This document shows positions 41,132-52,384 of a DNA stretch of 64,000 nt, in pieces. Below the pieces are notes generated by a model. That model made no database searches. It saw only the letters and a list, made by a program, of their open reading frames with translations, and had not been told where the DNA came from. Positions within the stretch are counted from its first letter, which is position 1; each line of letters begins with the position of its first letter. Position numbers and translations under genes: made by a program. This DNA comes from Lucinisca nassula (lineage: Eukaryota > Mollusca > Bivalvia > Lucinida > Lucinidae): NCBI GenBank assembly GCA_963580285.1, contig OY757012.1:169496652-169560651 (forward strand), written 5' to 3'.

Positions 41132-41417
41132 CATCACGTGAACAAGCCCGTGAAATGAAGTTCCACTTGAACCCCACTATATATGGAGAAAACTGGGGTT
41201 CAAGGGGGTAGATATTATTTTTCTTATTTCTGATCCAAGACATAGGTTGTGGGTACTCGTTAGAACCGCCTCAATGAGGTGGTTCTAAAGAGCACCCACA
41301 ACCCACAACCTATGTTTGCTGTATAAATAAGAAAAATATTACGGATTTTCATCAATAAACTAGCCATTTTGGAGATGTGATAAAATGCACTATGTCGCTC
41401 GGGTATGTTATCGTAAC
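41132..41417 (+). mobile_element. Palindromic MITE, family B (copy 10)
   Basis: From CATCACGTGAACAAGCCCG to GTATGTTATCGTAA; core palindrome with an extra ACCCACAACC duplication on the right arm. Confidence 0.82.
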
Positions 41418-41509
41418 GAATCTCCAATATAGACCAAAACGACCATCCTCATGATAAAAGACGTGCTTCAATTATGATACAAGAGGACCATGATGGTCCT
41501 ATATCGCTC

Positions 41510-43165
41510 ACCTGAGCTAAGATATATATATGGGTCCCGGGGCTGGGCAATTTTTGGCCCCAGATCTATAATTTGAATAATCTAGGTAAAAGTCCACTAA
41601 ATGAAGCTTTATATAAAAAATTCTTAAAGGTTTCCCATATATAAGCTTATGTAAAACACGTGGACCACGTGGCGGGGCCATTTTTGGCCCCCCCAGGCTA
41701 TAATTTGAACAATCTCGCAAGAGGTTCACTAGACGAAGCTTCATACCAAATATCAAAGATCTGGGTCTTTAGGTTTCAGACAAGAATATTAGCCTATGTA
41801 AGACCCAGGGAAGCACCATGTTTTGGTCTCAGTGCTATAAGTTGAACAATCTTGGTAGAGGTTCACTACAAGAAGATTCATACCAAATATCAAAGACATG
41901 GGCCTTTTGGTTTCAGACAAAAATATTTTTAAATGTTTTCCCTATAAAAAATAGAAGTGGAGGCAATGATCAGGAATCGATACAATCAACCCACAGCTAC
42001 CATCAGAGACACCAAAGGGAAAGACACACACACATGAAACAACAGACCCCAATGGAAACACCAAAAGCGGAAAGCCAAAAGGACAGTTCCCATAAAATGG
42101 CCAATAGGCTATCCAAAATAAAATAACATAAGCGACACAAACACTCAAAGACAAACCATAACAAAAATAGAAGAACCGCTTTGGAACGGCCAGAGGAAAC
42201 GAATTCCACAGGGGGCCCAAATCGACCTTACGCGGCCACAATCCTCGCCCCTACTTCCGTCGCGATTTAGACAAATGATTTGTTCAGACCGCATGAAGGC
42301 CTCCTAACTCACCAGTGCAACATCCCCGTGAACACAAATTATCAAACAACCACAGAGATGAAACAACGATGAGGACTCGACAGCAAGAAACCACTGAAAT
42401 GCTGGAGCAAAAGAAAAGCAACAGTTAGACTCCGATGGCCCCGACAAGAGACAGACATGTGGGCCCTGGGGCAGGACAATTGTTGGCCCCAACAATCTTG
42501 GTAAAGGTCCATTTGATGAAGCTTCATACCAAAAAATATCAAAGACCTGGGCCTTCTGGGTTAGACAAGTTTTCCCTATGTAAAACCAGTGGGCCCCGGC
42601 ACGGGGGCATTTTTGGCCCCAGGGCTATAATTTGCCTTGAACAATCTTGATAGACGTCAACTAGATGAAGCTTCATACCAAATATCAAAGACCTCGGCCG
42701 TACGGTTTCAGACAAGAAGATTTTTTAGAGGTTTTCCCTATATAAGCCTATGTAAAACCAGTGGACCCTGGCGCGCGGGGGGGGGGGGGGGGAGATGGGG
42801 GTGCATTTTTGGCCCAAGGGCTAAAATTTGAACAATCATGGCAGAGGTCCACCAGATGAAGCTTCATATCGAAGACCTGGACCTACTGGTTTAAGACAAG
42901 AAGACTTTTAAAGGATTTCCCTATATAAGTCTATGTAAAACCAGAGGGCCCTGGCGCTGGGGCATCTTTTGCCCCAGAGCTATAATTTGGACAATCTTGG
43001 AAGAGGTCCACTAGATGAAGCTTCATACCGAATATCAAAGACCTTGGCCTTCTGGTTTCAGACAAGAAGATCTTTAAATGTTTTCCCTATATAAGCATAT
43101 GTTAAACCAGTGGGCTCCGGCGCGGGGGCATTTTTGGCCCCAGTGCTATAATTTGAACATTCCTG
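41510..43165 (+). repeat. Tandem array of ~170-bp units, invaded by PLE
   Basis: About eight units sharing GGGGCATTTTTGGCCCCAG, TATAATTTGAACAATCT, GAAGCTTCATACCAAATATC, GTTTCAGACAAGAAGA and TTTTCCCTATATAAGC. Units start near 41524, 41670, 41815, 42455, 42598, 42770, 42950 and 43110. A minus-strand PLE 3' region (41948-42453) splits the array. A G-run lies at 42777-42792. Non-coding. Confidence 0.8.
41948..42453 (-). repeat. PLE 3' region inserted in the tandem array
   Basis: Minus copy from the tail (ATAGAAGTGGAGGCAATGAT) back through ATCGACCTTACGCGGCCACA to ACAGTTAGACTCCGATGGCC. Unlike the plus-strand copy at 44.7-45.9 kb it shows no A/G bias. Confidence 0.75.
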
Positions 43166-43195
43166 TTTATTTTCAAAACACTGAAACACCCATAA

Positions 43196-43455
43196 TTTGC
43201 TATTAATACAATAAGTAAAGTAGAAGTAAAACAAAGATCAGGAATCGATACAATTAACTTACTCCACCCGTCAAAGACACCAAACGGAAAGCAACACAAA
43301 CATGAAGCGACCAGACCATAATGGAAACCTAAACAAAGGAAGGCCATAAGGACAGTTACTTTCCCACAAAATGGCTAAATGGCCATCCAAAAGAATTCCA
43401 CTGGGGGGGGGGGGGGCTTAAATCGATATTACATGGCCATAATCCTCGCCCTTAC
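43196..43455 (-). repeat. PLE 3' tail (minus) with G-run
   Basis: AAGTAGAAGTAAAACAAAGA, CAGGAATCGATACAATTAAC, ACTTTCCCACAAAATGG, then a G-run (43404-43416) and AAATCGATATTACATGGCCA. Confidence 0.7.
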
Positions 43456-43459
43456 CTCT

Positions 43460-44035
43460 GTAAACCTGTTAGATCTATCATTTTTTAATTTCATCAAACT
43501 TGTTTCTGATCTTGATATTGACAATAACACTCCTGATACATGTGATTGTAAACATTCAGTGTATTGCTATCCTGCTGCTGGTCATATTATTACTGGCAAT
43601 GTAAAAATCATTCCTGATTCTAGGATACGTAATATAATATCTAAAGGACCGAAATATCGATTTCCTTCTAAAATTGATTTCATTAAATGTAGAGATGAAA
43701 TCGCTGCTGCCTTGAATGAATTTGGTAATCGATGGTGTAAACGTGAGTATGTTGAGCATACAGCTCTTAAGAAATGGTAACTTAGCATTCTGAAATTAGT
43801 GAACAAACGCATTTCTTTTTTTTTCGCAAAGTACGAACTTATTACCTCCTAAACCTAAGACGTCTTTACGTCACGTTAAACTAGGTATTCAAGAATTTCA
43901 TAGGAAGTTTGTTTTGGCTCCAGCTGATACTTGGCCGCTAACAATGTGGTCGTTGTTTGACGGCTTCACTATGTTAACACTCTTCAGCAAGAACTTGGTG
44001 ATACTAAGGCCTATGAACTTCAGCCTTTACCTGTA
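43460..44035 (+). pseudogene. Penelope-like element, N-terminal region
   Basis: Frame NFIKLVSDLDIDNNTPDTCD, HSVYCYPAAGHIITGNVKII, SKIDFIKCRDEIAAALNEFG, NRWCKREYVEHTALKKW, then after a stop LLPPKPKTSLRHVKLGIQEF and an ADT...NNVV region up to ELGDTKAYELQPL. It matches the minus-strand copy near 31.2-31.8 kb. A stray PLE tail (44040-44262) separates it from the RT part. Confidence 0.75.
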
Positions 44036-44039
44036 GAGA

Positions 44040-44262
44040 GGGTTTATTTTTGTTATGGTTTGTCTTTGGGTGTTTGTGTCGCTTGTGTTATTTAATTTTG
44101 GATAGCCTATTGGCCATTTTGTGGGAAAGTAACTGTCCTTTTCCGCTGTTGGTGTTTTCATTAGGGTCTGTTGTTTCATGTTTGTGCGTCTTTCCCTTTT
44201 GTGTCTCTGATGGGGAGCTGTGGGTTGATTGTATCGATTCCTGATCATTGCCTCCACTTCTA
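44040..44262 (+). repeat. PLE 3' tail inserted inside a PLE coding region
   Basis: TTTGTTATGGTTTGTCTTTG to CATTGCCTCCACTTCTACTT, lying between two consecutive coding blocks of the same element. Self-insertion or template switching. Confidence 0.7.
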
Positions 44263-44267
44263 CTTAG

Positions 44268-45620
44268 TTGATGCCGACATTTGTCGTTCAGCCACCAAGT
44301 TTGCTGTTATATTGGTTACCTAAACTTCATAAAAGACCATACAAAGCACGGTTTATTGCAGATTCAAGTCCTTGTTCCACCACTGAACTCTCCAAATTAT
44401 TAACTTCATGTTTTACTGCCATCAAAAAGCATGTGATAAAATATTGCGGCAAAGTCTTCGAAAGATCAGGTAGAAATATGTTTTGGTCTATAAAAAATTC
44501 TAATGAAGTTTAAAAAAACTGAAATCCAGGCGTTTTCGTGCTTCAGGTCTGTCTGCTTGTGATTTTTCCACCCTTTACACTACACTTCCTCAGAATCTTA
44601 TAAAAGAAAAGCTTGGTGATTTAATTGAATGGACATTTCGTAGAGAGGACTCCCTCTGTCTTGCATGTAATGTGGGGGATGCTTTTTTCGCTGCTGGGGG
44701 CGTTGAAGTTGTACTTTATGGTCATGTCGGAAAGTGTGTGGGTCTCTTACCTTTCTACTTGACAATATTTACATAAGATTTGGTGCTGGGTTGTTTGGGC
44801 GGGTTGTGGGTGTTCTGGTGGGTGCTGGTTGCGCGCCGTTTGTGGCTGGTCTGTTTTTGTTTTGTTATGAGAGAGACTTTATGATGCCCTTTCTGCTGAA
44901 AACCAGTCTGAGGTCATTGGGGTTCTTGGCTCCACTTCTGGATATTTTGGTGATTTATTAAATATTAATAATACCTATTTAGATAGTTTGATCGGTCAGA
45001 TTTACCCCCCAGAGCTTCGGTTGGGTGGAGCAGGTTCTTCTGATACCGAGGCATATCTATTGTAGATGGGTTTGTTTTGTGCAAATTTGTGATAAACGCG
45101 ATGATTTTGATTTTGAGATTGTAGGGTTTCCTTTTTTGGACGGTGGTGTTCCTCGTGCGCCATCCTATGGCGTTTGAATTTCGCAGTTAATTCGATTTGC
45201 CAGAGTGTGTAGTCATGTATCTGACTTCAACACTCGTAGTGGATTATTAACAGCTGGGCTTCTTAATCAGGGTTATCGGTCCCATAAACTACGCAAAGCC
45301 TTTTCTAAATTTAATAGACGTCATTCTGGTTTGGTTTCAGAGTTCAATATTTGACTTGGGTCTCTTCTGCAGCAGGGTCTGTCGGGGCTCGAATTTTATG
45401 GTGACTTGGTGTGTGGGTTCGGAAAAATATATGACCGCAATGGCTTCGGCGCCCGGTTTCGTCAAATCGTTCTTCGATGTAGGGCTATTGGGTACAGCAT
45501 GGATGTTGTGCGGCAGGCTGCGTGCGTGGTGGTTGGCCCGGTCGCGGTTTGCGGCTTTGCTTCCCTCTTTGGTTGCGCGCCGGTGGGTCGGGCCTCGGGT
45601 TCTGTGACGGTTCCAACGTA
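44268..45620 (+). pseudogene. Penelope-like RT, partly A-to-G hypermutated
   Basis: Block 44268-44668 is ordinary: LLYWLPKLHKRPYKARFIAD, LSKLLTSCFTAIKKHVI and ERSGRNMFWSIKNSNEV, then frameshifts. From about 44669 the sequence aligns with the 38.3-39.35 kb RT, but very many A are G. Thus the RQIVGIPMGTNCAPL motif becomes GRVVGVLVGAGCAPF, and the YLDD Tyr/Asp codons are altered to YFGD. In 44782-44877 against 38492-38587 I count 17 A-to-G among 22 differences; in 45390-45619 against 39121-39350, 41 of 47. No G-to-A is seen in either. Patches such as 45185-45310 are little changed. The reading frame is destroyed. Confidence 0.8.
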
Positions 45621-46378
45621 AAGGCTTATTGAGAGTTAGCGAGATCTTATTCAAGGTAATATTGGTTGGTGCCTGGTGCTCTGTCTCTGGTCGGGCTCAT
45701 CGGAGTCTAAATTTTGGTTTTCTTTGCTGCAGCGTTTCGGGGGTTTCTTGCTGTCGAGTCCTCACCGTTGTTTCGTCTCTGTGGTTGTTTGATTATTTGT
45801 GTTCACGGGGGTGTTGCGCTGGTACGTTGGGGGGCCTTCGTGCGGGCTGGGTGGATTGTTTGTCTGGGTCGCGGCGGGGTTGGGGCGGGGATTGTGGCCG
45901 CGTGGGGTCGATTTGGGCCCCCAGTGGAATACGTTTCACTGACCGTTCCAATGCGGTTCTTCTGTCGCGGTATATTTTTGTTATGGTTTGTCTGTAGTTT
46001 GGAGGCCTTCATGCGGACTGAACAAATTATTTGTCTTAATCGCGACGGAAGTAAGGGCGAGGATTGTGGCCATGTAAAATCGATTTAAGCCCCCCAGTGG
46101 AGTTCGTTTTCCGCTGACCGTTCCAAGGCGGTTCTTCTGTCGCGATTTATTTTTGTTGTGGTTTGTCTTTAGGTGTTTGTGTTGCATATATTATTTAATT
46201 TTGGATAGCCTATTGGCCATTCTGTGGGAAAGTGGCTGTCCTTTTGGCTTTCCGCTGTTGGCGTTTCCAATGGGGTCTGTTGTTTCGTGTTTGTGTGCCT
46301 TTCCCTTTGGTGTCTCTGATGGGAGCTGTGGGTTGATGTATCGATTCCTGATCATTGCCTCCACTTCTATTTAATATA
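45621..46378 (+). repeat. PLE 3' region, edited then unedited
   Basis: The first part, to about 45915, continues the A-to-G pattern (GCGGGCTGGGTGGATTGTTT where other copies have GCGGACTGAACAAATTATTT). From 45990 a second, normal copy of the same block begins (GCGGACTGAACAAATTATTT) and runs to the family end CACTTCTATTT. So two tandem 3' regions differ in editing. Confidence 0.75.
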
Positions 46379-47170
<792 letters not shown>

Positions 47171-47179
47171 GTACTCATA

Positions 47180-47600
47180 CGGATCTTAATCAATCAGGGA
47201 CAGTCGGACAATTTTCTTTAGTAAGGCGTATAGGTGGTCTTGGTGAACAAAATCAGAATAGTTCTTTGTTCTGCTGAAGACATTAATTTTGCTACACCTA
47301 TTGTTGACGCCCAATCAACCAAATTACTTTGTGTACTGTATTCGTTCAATTCACAGACTGAATAAGAAACAGTGTAGATTCTGATAAGATGGATCTGATC
47401 TGGATATACGCTGTCTGCCATAGTAAGGGATGTCGTGTTCAGCAGGACGTTGAAGAATCGGTTAGCCCAAAATACGTTAAATAATCTTGAAAGAGCCGTA
47501 AAACCAAAATATAAATAAATAGATAAATGAATAAATAAGAGGCCCATGGGCCACTATGCTCGCCAGAGCTCAGGGAGCACTGCCCATTGGCAGTCATGTA
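47180..47600. mobile_element. Family D MITE and an inverse tandem-element end
   Basis: Family D: CAATCAACCAAATTACTTTG, hairpin GTAGATTCTGATAAGATG...CTGGATATACGCTGTC, GTCGTGTTCAGCAGG. Then GGCCCATGGGCCACTATGCT and CGCCAGAGCTCAGG, the inverse of the 35.25-kb repeat end. Confidence 0.55.
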
Positions 47601-47727
47601 TTATAATTGAACCATGGAAGACCTGCGCCCAAAGAAGCTACAGATAAAATTTGGACCCAATCAAATAAATCACAGATTTATCTGTGACAAGTGGGTGGGC
47701 TCTTGATCTAGTTGGGTAGACCTTGAG

Positions 47728-48104
47728 TAAGGAAGCCTTCATGCGGACTAAACAAAATTAGTGTATACCGCGACAGAGGTAAGGGCGAGGATTATGGCCA
47801 TGTAAAATCGATTTAAGCCCCCCAGTGGAATTCTTTCCACTGACCGTTCCAATGCGGTTCTTCTGTGGCGGTTTATTTATGTTGTTGTTCGTTACTACTT
47901 ACTGTGTGTATCACTTGTGTCTTTTTATTTTGGATGGCCATTTGGCCATTTTGTGGGAAAGTAACTGTCCTTATGGCCATCCTTTGTTTAGGTTTCCATT
48001 ATGGTCTGGTCGCTTTATGTTTGTGTTTCTTTCCCTTTGGTGTCTTTGATTGGTTGAGTAAGTTAATTGTATCGATTCCTGATCTTTGTTTTACTTCTAC
48101 TTGT
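47728..48104 (+). repeat. PLE 3' region
   Basis: From GCCTTCATGCGGACTAAACA through AAATCGATTTAAGCCCC to TTGTTTTACTTCTACTT. Only the 3' part is present, as in most copies here, consistent with 5' truncation during retroposition. Confidence 0.75.
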
Positions 48105-48970
48105 GATGGTGAAAAATATTTTAGTTCATGTCTTTGATTTTTACATAAAAAATAACATTTGACAGCAGTGCCACAATTAGAATATTGCAGCTAAAACAAA
48201 AATTTATAGTATGTCATATAATACGGTCAAATTCTCAAAGAATTCAGCTCACGAATATCTGATACAGTTCTTCAAATACATATGGCGCCCGGTAGCCCAG
48301 CAGGGTCAACATCGATACAGCGATCGATGTGGCCCACTATTTTGTGCTGGACCGCTTGCAACAACCTATCTTTACAACAGCAAAGGCATTTCTTCGACGT
48401 AGCCACGATTGTATGGTTTGGTCAAAATATTCTCCTGATTTATGAGTGATGGATTGTTGGATTTAATTACAGTCATAAAATAATTTCTCTGGATTACAGG
48501 ATAAAACGTCCTTTTATAACTGTGGGCAATAAACATCTTCCCACATTATGGAGAAAATTTCCGCCTTCAATGTCAGTTTACCAGCATCTGGCTCGTAAAA
48601 ATCGAAGAGTTATCCCTAAGTATCGGCTTTCTTTTAGTGTGCACAAAAACTGGCCCTGTACTTCTTCTTAGATCGTTTTGTTTTATTCATTTACTTAAAG
48701 CAAACAATAACGAACTGCAGAATCTGAGCTGGGATTACCTGCCGATTTCTCATTTTTTTACCCTTTTCGGTAGTTGGGTGCCCTTTACGTTAACTGCGCC
48801 CGTTTATAGTCTTCCTTCTATAACTTCTAGGATGCCTGGGAAACACTTTTGTTGGGATAGACCTCCATGCTAGAAATGTTCTATGGCATGACAGACTTCA
48901 ACAAGTCTGAAAGTGCATGTCAAAATCACAAAGTGAAAGGTCGACTTACTACATTTTATTTGCTAAAAAC
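48105..48970. other. No recognisable gene
   Basis: Several short frames, none with a domain or splice support. Not matched to the repeat families named here. Confidence 0.4.
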
Positions 48971-48975
48971 TACAA

Positions 48976-48977
<2 letters not shown>

Positions 48978-49026
<49 letters not shown>
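48978..49026 (+). repeat. (GT)n microsatellite
   Basis: About 24 dinucleotides. Confidence 0.95.
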
Positions 49027-49028
<2 letters not shown>

Positions 49029-49059
49029 AAATTAATATGAGAAAGGAAATAATGACAAA

Positions 49060-49324
49060 CATTACGAAAACACGCCTATACAAATACATTGTAAATTTTA
49101 CCGCAGAAAATCGAAAATTTTAAAATGAAAAATTGTGTTATTTTTCTTATTTCTGCTCAAAATATAGATTGTTTGTACTCGTTAGAACCGCCTCAAACGA
49201 ATACACACAGTCTATATTTTGGAGCAGAAATAGAAAAATAAAGTTTACCCCTGTAACCCTCAGCATTACTATATAAAAGTGGGGTTCAATGAGGTCAGAA
49301 TTATACAGGCGTGTTTTCGTGATG
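49060..49324 (-). mobile_element. Palindromic MITE, family A
   Basis: Minus orientation, from CATTACGAAAACACGCC to GGCGTGTTTTCGTGATG. The central palindrome has lost one arm (GTTAGAACCGCCTCAAACGA). Confidence 0.82.
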
Positions 49325-49386
49325 AAGGCGCGAAACGCTGTGATATGTATGTATTGCTATCACGTGCATGGTAATTAATAATGATG

Positions 49387-49622
49387 TGGGCCCCGTCAAG
49401 CGTTTTTGGTACTTATCGCCTATGCGAGCAGCGAAGGTTCAGTCGAGCCTGCGCATCCGCACAGTCTCGCCAGAACCTTTGCTGCTCGCTCATACAAGCA
49501 GTGAATCAAGAGAGACCTTCAGCCAGAAAGCCATATCCCTGGCCCCTCTGAATGGCTGGGCATGCGCAGTTAAAATTTGTCATGACGGAATGCTCGAAGA
49601 CACAAATTCGCTTGGCGGTGTG
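49387..49622 (+). mobile_element. MITE family E (copy 2)
   Basis: GGGCCCCGTCAAGCGTTTTT to ACAAATTCGCTTGGCGGTG; internal palindrome of GCGAGCAGCGAAGGTTC and near-complement. Confidence 0.75.
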
Positions 49623-49659
49623 TTGTTTACTCTCGGCACCCATGATATTTATGTCTCTT

Positions 49660-49855
49660 TAGCTTAACCCTTCTCTTACTGAATATTCATTTTAGCCAAC
49701 CCATCATTGACTTTAAACCAATCAGATTACTTGATGTAATTTATTCCTACAAATTCGTAAACTGAATGTCAAACAGTGAAGATCCTGATCAGATCTGATC
49801 TGGATCTACACTGTTTGCAAAGATAGGGGTTGTCGTGAACAGCAAGATAAGAGCT
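49660..49855. mobile_element. Hairpin MITE, family D
   Basis: TTAACCCTTCTCTTACTGAA, AACCAATCAGATTACTTGAT, then the hairpin GAAGATCCTGATCAGATC...GATCTGGATCTACACTG, and TTTGCAAAGATAGGGGTTGT. One of the more complete copies. Confidence 0.7.
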
Positions 49856-50245
49856 AACAAACGTCATGAGACTGACAGACAATATGTGTTTTGCACTGAA
49901 TGACACGACACTACAGGCTCAATTTTCAAAGAAATGTAATTCTAACACAGCGCGCCTATACACGCAATGGGTAATAACTGTGTTTTATTCTGCAACAAAT
50001 CGCATCTCGGAAGAGCGTGACGACTGACGTCATTAAAAACTGTCAATATATGACGTCATTAGTCGATTTACTTGGCGTTAGACGGTGTAACGTCATTTTC
50101 TCCCATCGAAAACGTTAGAAAAGGATATAAATGCATGTATTTCAGTCGATAATGTTAGCGGGATTTCTTCCAACTATGGCGAAAAGTTGTGAGATTTTGA
50201 AGGAAACAACAGCATTATTGCCGATTTTCAGCGTGTTAGAATCGA
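49856..50245. other. Unassigned DNA with CRE octamers
   Basis: Two TGACGTCA octamers (50025-50032 and 50051-50058). No ORF of note. Possibly a decayed repeat related to that at 24 kb. Confidence 0.4.
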
Positions 50246-50412
50246 AATAGAGCAGCTCTAGTCTGTGATTTGTTGAGTAATAAATCACAGTTTGTCGGTC
50301 AGTTGTAAGTAGACAAATCACGCGCGCTACGCGCTCGTGATTAGTCTACTTTACAACTGACCTCCAAACTGTGATTTATTACTCAACAAATCACAGTTAA
50401 AGCTGATCTATT
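50246..50412. repeat. Long fold-back repeat
   Basis: Arms CTGTGATTTGTTGAGTAATA with AATCACAGTTTG, and GTCAGTTGTAA with GTAGAC, pair across a GCGCGCTACGCGC loop near 50318. Stem of about 75 bp, nearly perfect. Confidence 0.7.
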
Positions 50413-50457
50413 TCTTAATTAAAAAAAATACAATACTTGCACTTATTTAATGGTCTT

Positions 50458-50975
50458 CATATTTTTACTGACCGTTCGAAGGCGGTGCTTCTATTGTGGT
50501 TTGTTCTTTGATTGTGGTCTTTCTTGAGTGACCTTTTTCTAATGAGCCCCGCCAAGCGAATTTGGGTCTTCGAGCATTCCGTCCTGACAAATTTTAACTG
50601 CGCATGCCCAGGTTTGTCTGAAGGTTCCTCTTGATTCACTGCTTGTATGAGCGAGCAGCAAAGGTTCTGGCGAGACTGCGCGGATGCGCAGGCTCGCCTG
50701 AACCTTCGCTGCTCGCATAGGCGATAAGTACCAAAATCGCTTGACGGGGCCCTAATGATGTTGTAATTGTCATTCTATGCATTTGCATGGGTGTCCTAGT
50801 AATATATTTTATTTTGGATAGCAGTTTGGTCATTATTGGGAAGCCAACTGTCCTTATGGTTTTCTGCTTGTAATGTCGTATGTACGGCGCCCTTGCTTCT
50901 TTTTCTGTTGGTGTTTTGGAAGAAAGGTGTCATTGTATCCATTCCTAATTCTTGCCTTTCCTTCTGTTTCCATAT
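50458..50975 (+). repeat. PLE 3' tail split by MITE family E
   Basis: TTTTTACTGACCGTTCGAAG (50462) and TATTTTATTTTGGATAGCAG (50806) to GTTTC near 50970 are the usual tail; MITE family E copy 3 (50544-50754) lies between. Confidence 0.6.
50544..50754 (-). mobile_element. MITE family E (copy 3)
   Basis: Inverse orientation to copies 1 and 2: GAGCCCCGCCAAGCGAATTT to CAAAATCGCTTGACGGGGCC with the GCTCGCCTGAACCTTCGCTG palindrome. Confidence 0.75.
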
Positions 50976-51034
50976 TCTTATTGTAAAGAATAAATTGTAC
51001 TGGATTGGTACCAATACGTTATGTGATGAATATG

Positions 51035-52175
51035 TATGAGGTATGTTCGAAAAGAGTTGCTTATTTCTATCTGGAGACTTCAAATTTCAAGTTAGCCCAA
51101 AAGTGCTCATTTCATGCCCTCGAAGTACTCCCCGTGGCTAGAAATGCAAAGTTTCAGCCGATGTGTCTACTTCTTGAAGGGGCCAGGCTACGCTGATTTG
51201 GGCACAGTAATAAGGTACTAATGAATGGCAGATCCAAGTGCCTGTCGGGACTGGTATTTCCACCCAGAAAGGAACGATTTCAATTTCGGAAACAAAAAGA
51301 AATCACATGGGGCAAGGTCTGGGGAATACGGGGGGTGGGGCAAAACAGTTACTTTGTCTTTCTTCAAAAACGCCGTAACAATTGCGGAGCTGTGAGCGGT
51401 TGCATTGTCGTGTAGAAGACGACCATGTTTGAAACCAGTGGCAGGGCGTCGTTTCTGATAATACTTTTCCAGTTTCTTCAGTCTTTGTGGTACTTTCCGG
51501 TGATGCTTGTGCACTTTTTCACTGGCACTTTTATTGCGACTCCTTGACCAATTGTACTCAATGAACGTTTGGCAATTATTGCTCGTCAGTCAACAGATGT
51601 GGCACCCATCTAACAGAAATCTATCTGACTTTCAAATGCTTCTTCAAAATAAGGTGAACCGTTGAAAGTGATATGCCTACCTTTCGTCAAATATCACGAA
51701 CTGTAAATCTGGCATCTGCTTCAATGATTTTCTTTATTTTGGAAACGATTTCTTTACGAGATGCAGATTTTGGCCTACCTGATTTCGGTGCATTTTTGAT
51801 GGACTCTACACTAGACTCAAATTTCTTTTTCCACCGCCGAACAGTATCATAAGACACACAAGAAGGTCCAAAAGCAGTAGAAATTTCAGCCATCAGCTTC
51901 TTCAAAGAACAACCATGTTTTGAGCAAGCTTTGGTGTAAGCCCGTATTTCACCTTTCTGGTCGACGCTTCTACCAACCATTTTTACTGCAGTGGCCAATG
52001 ACTGCGTGTACTCAAATGACAAATTTTATGTCTTACACTTAGTCTAACATGTACATTTAAACACCATTGTGTAGATATTGAATAGCCCTATACAAGTGTG
52101 TATTGGTTTTGATCGTGCCCCATGTGGATATCGAGCGAGAGAACAACAAGCAATTCTTTTCGAACATCCCTCGTA
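51035..52175 (-). mobile_element. mariner transposon with internal deletion
   Basis: Inverted ends TGAGGTATGTTCGAAAAGAG (51037) and complement of CGAGGGATGTTCGAAAAGAA (about 52154-52173), with TA at both borders. 1.14 kb, about 200 bp shorter than the other mariner because part of the transposase gene is missing. Confidence 0.88.
51218..51980 (-). pseudogene. mariner transposase lacking the first catalytic Asp
   Basis: Start MVGRSVDQKGEIRAYTKACS at 51980, then helix-turn-helix with AFGPSCVSYDTVRRWKKKFE, GRPKSASRKEI and ARFTVRDI. Stops follow, then WVPHLLTDEQ near 51590. The next recognisable residues are IIAKRSLSTIG, so about 55 residues including the TGDETW motif are absent. The rest has LLHDNATAHSS and PHPPYSPDLAPCDFFLFPKL, giving DD34D spacing between the second and third Asp. 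It cannot be catalytic. Confidence 0.88.
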
Positions 52176-52384
52176 TGTTCGTACTTACTTGAATATCTTT
52201 CGCGACAATTATAAAATCAACACATACCGTACTGTCGTTAACAAGTGATCACAGGGAATGAATCAAATCTAAAATATACTAAAATACATATATCACGATA
52301 ATAGTTCGCCTGTCATTACTGACCAGTCTTAATATGCGTAAAGTGCCACTCATAGCTCTTAACTGCCTGTTGAAAACAGAGCAT

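Noticed and set aside
42435..42831. Frames in the 41.5-43.2 kb array
   Set aside because: They translate tandem non-coding units; frames restart in every unit.
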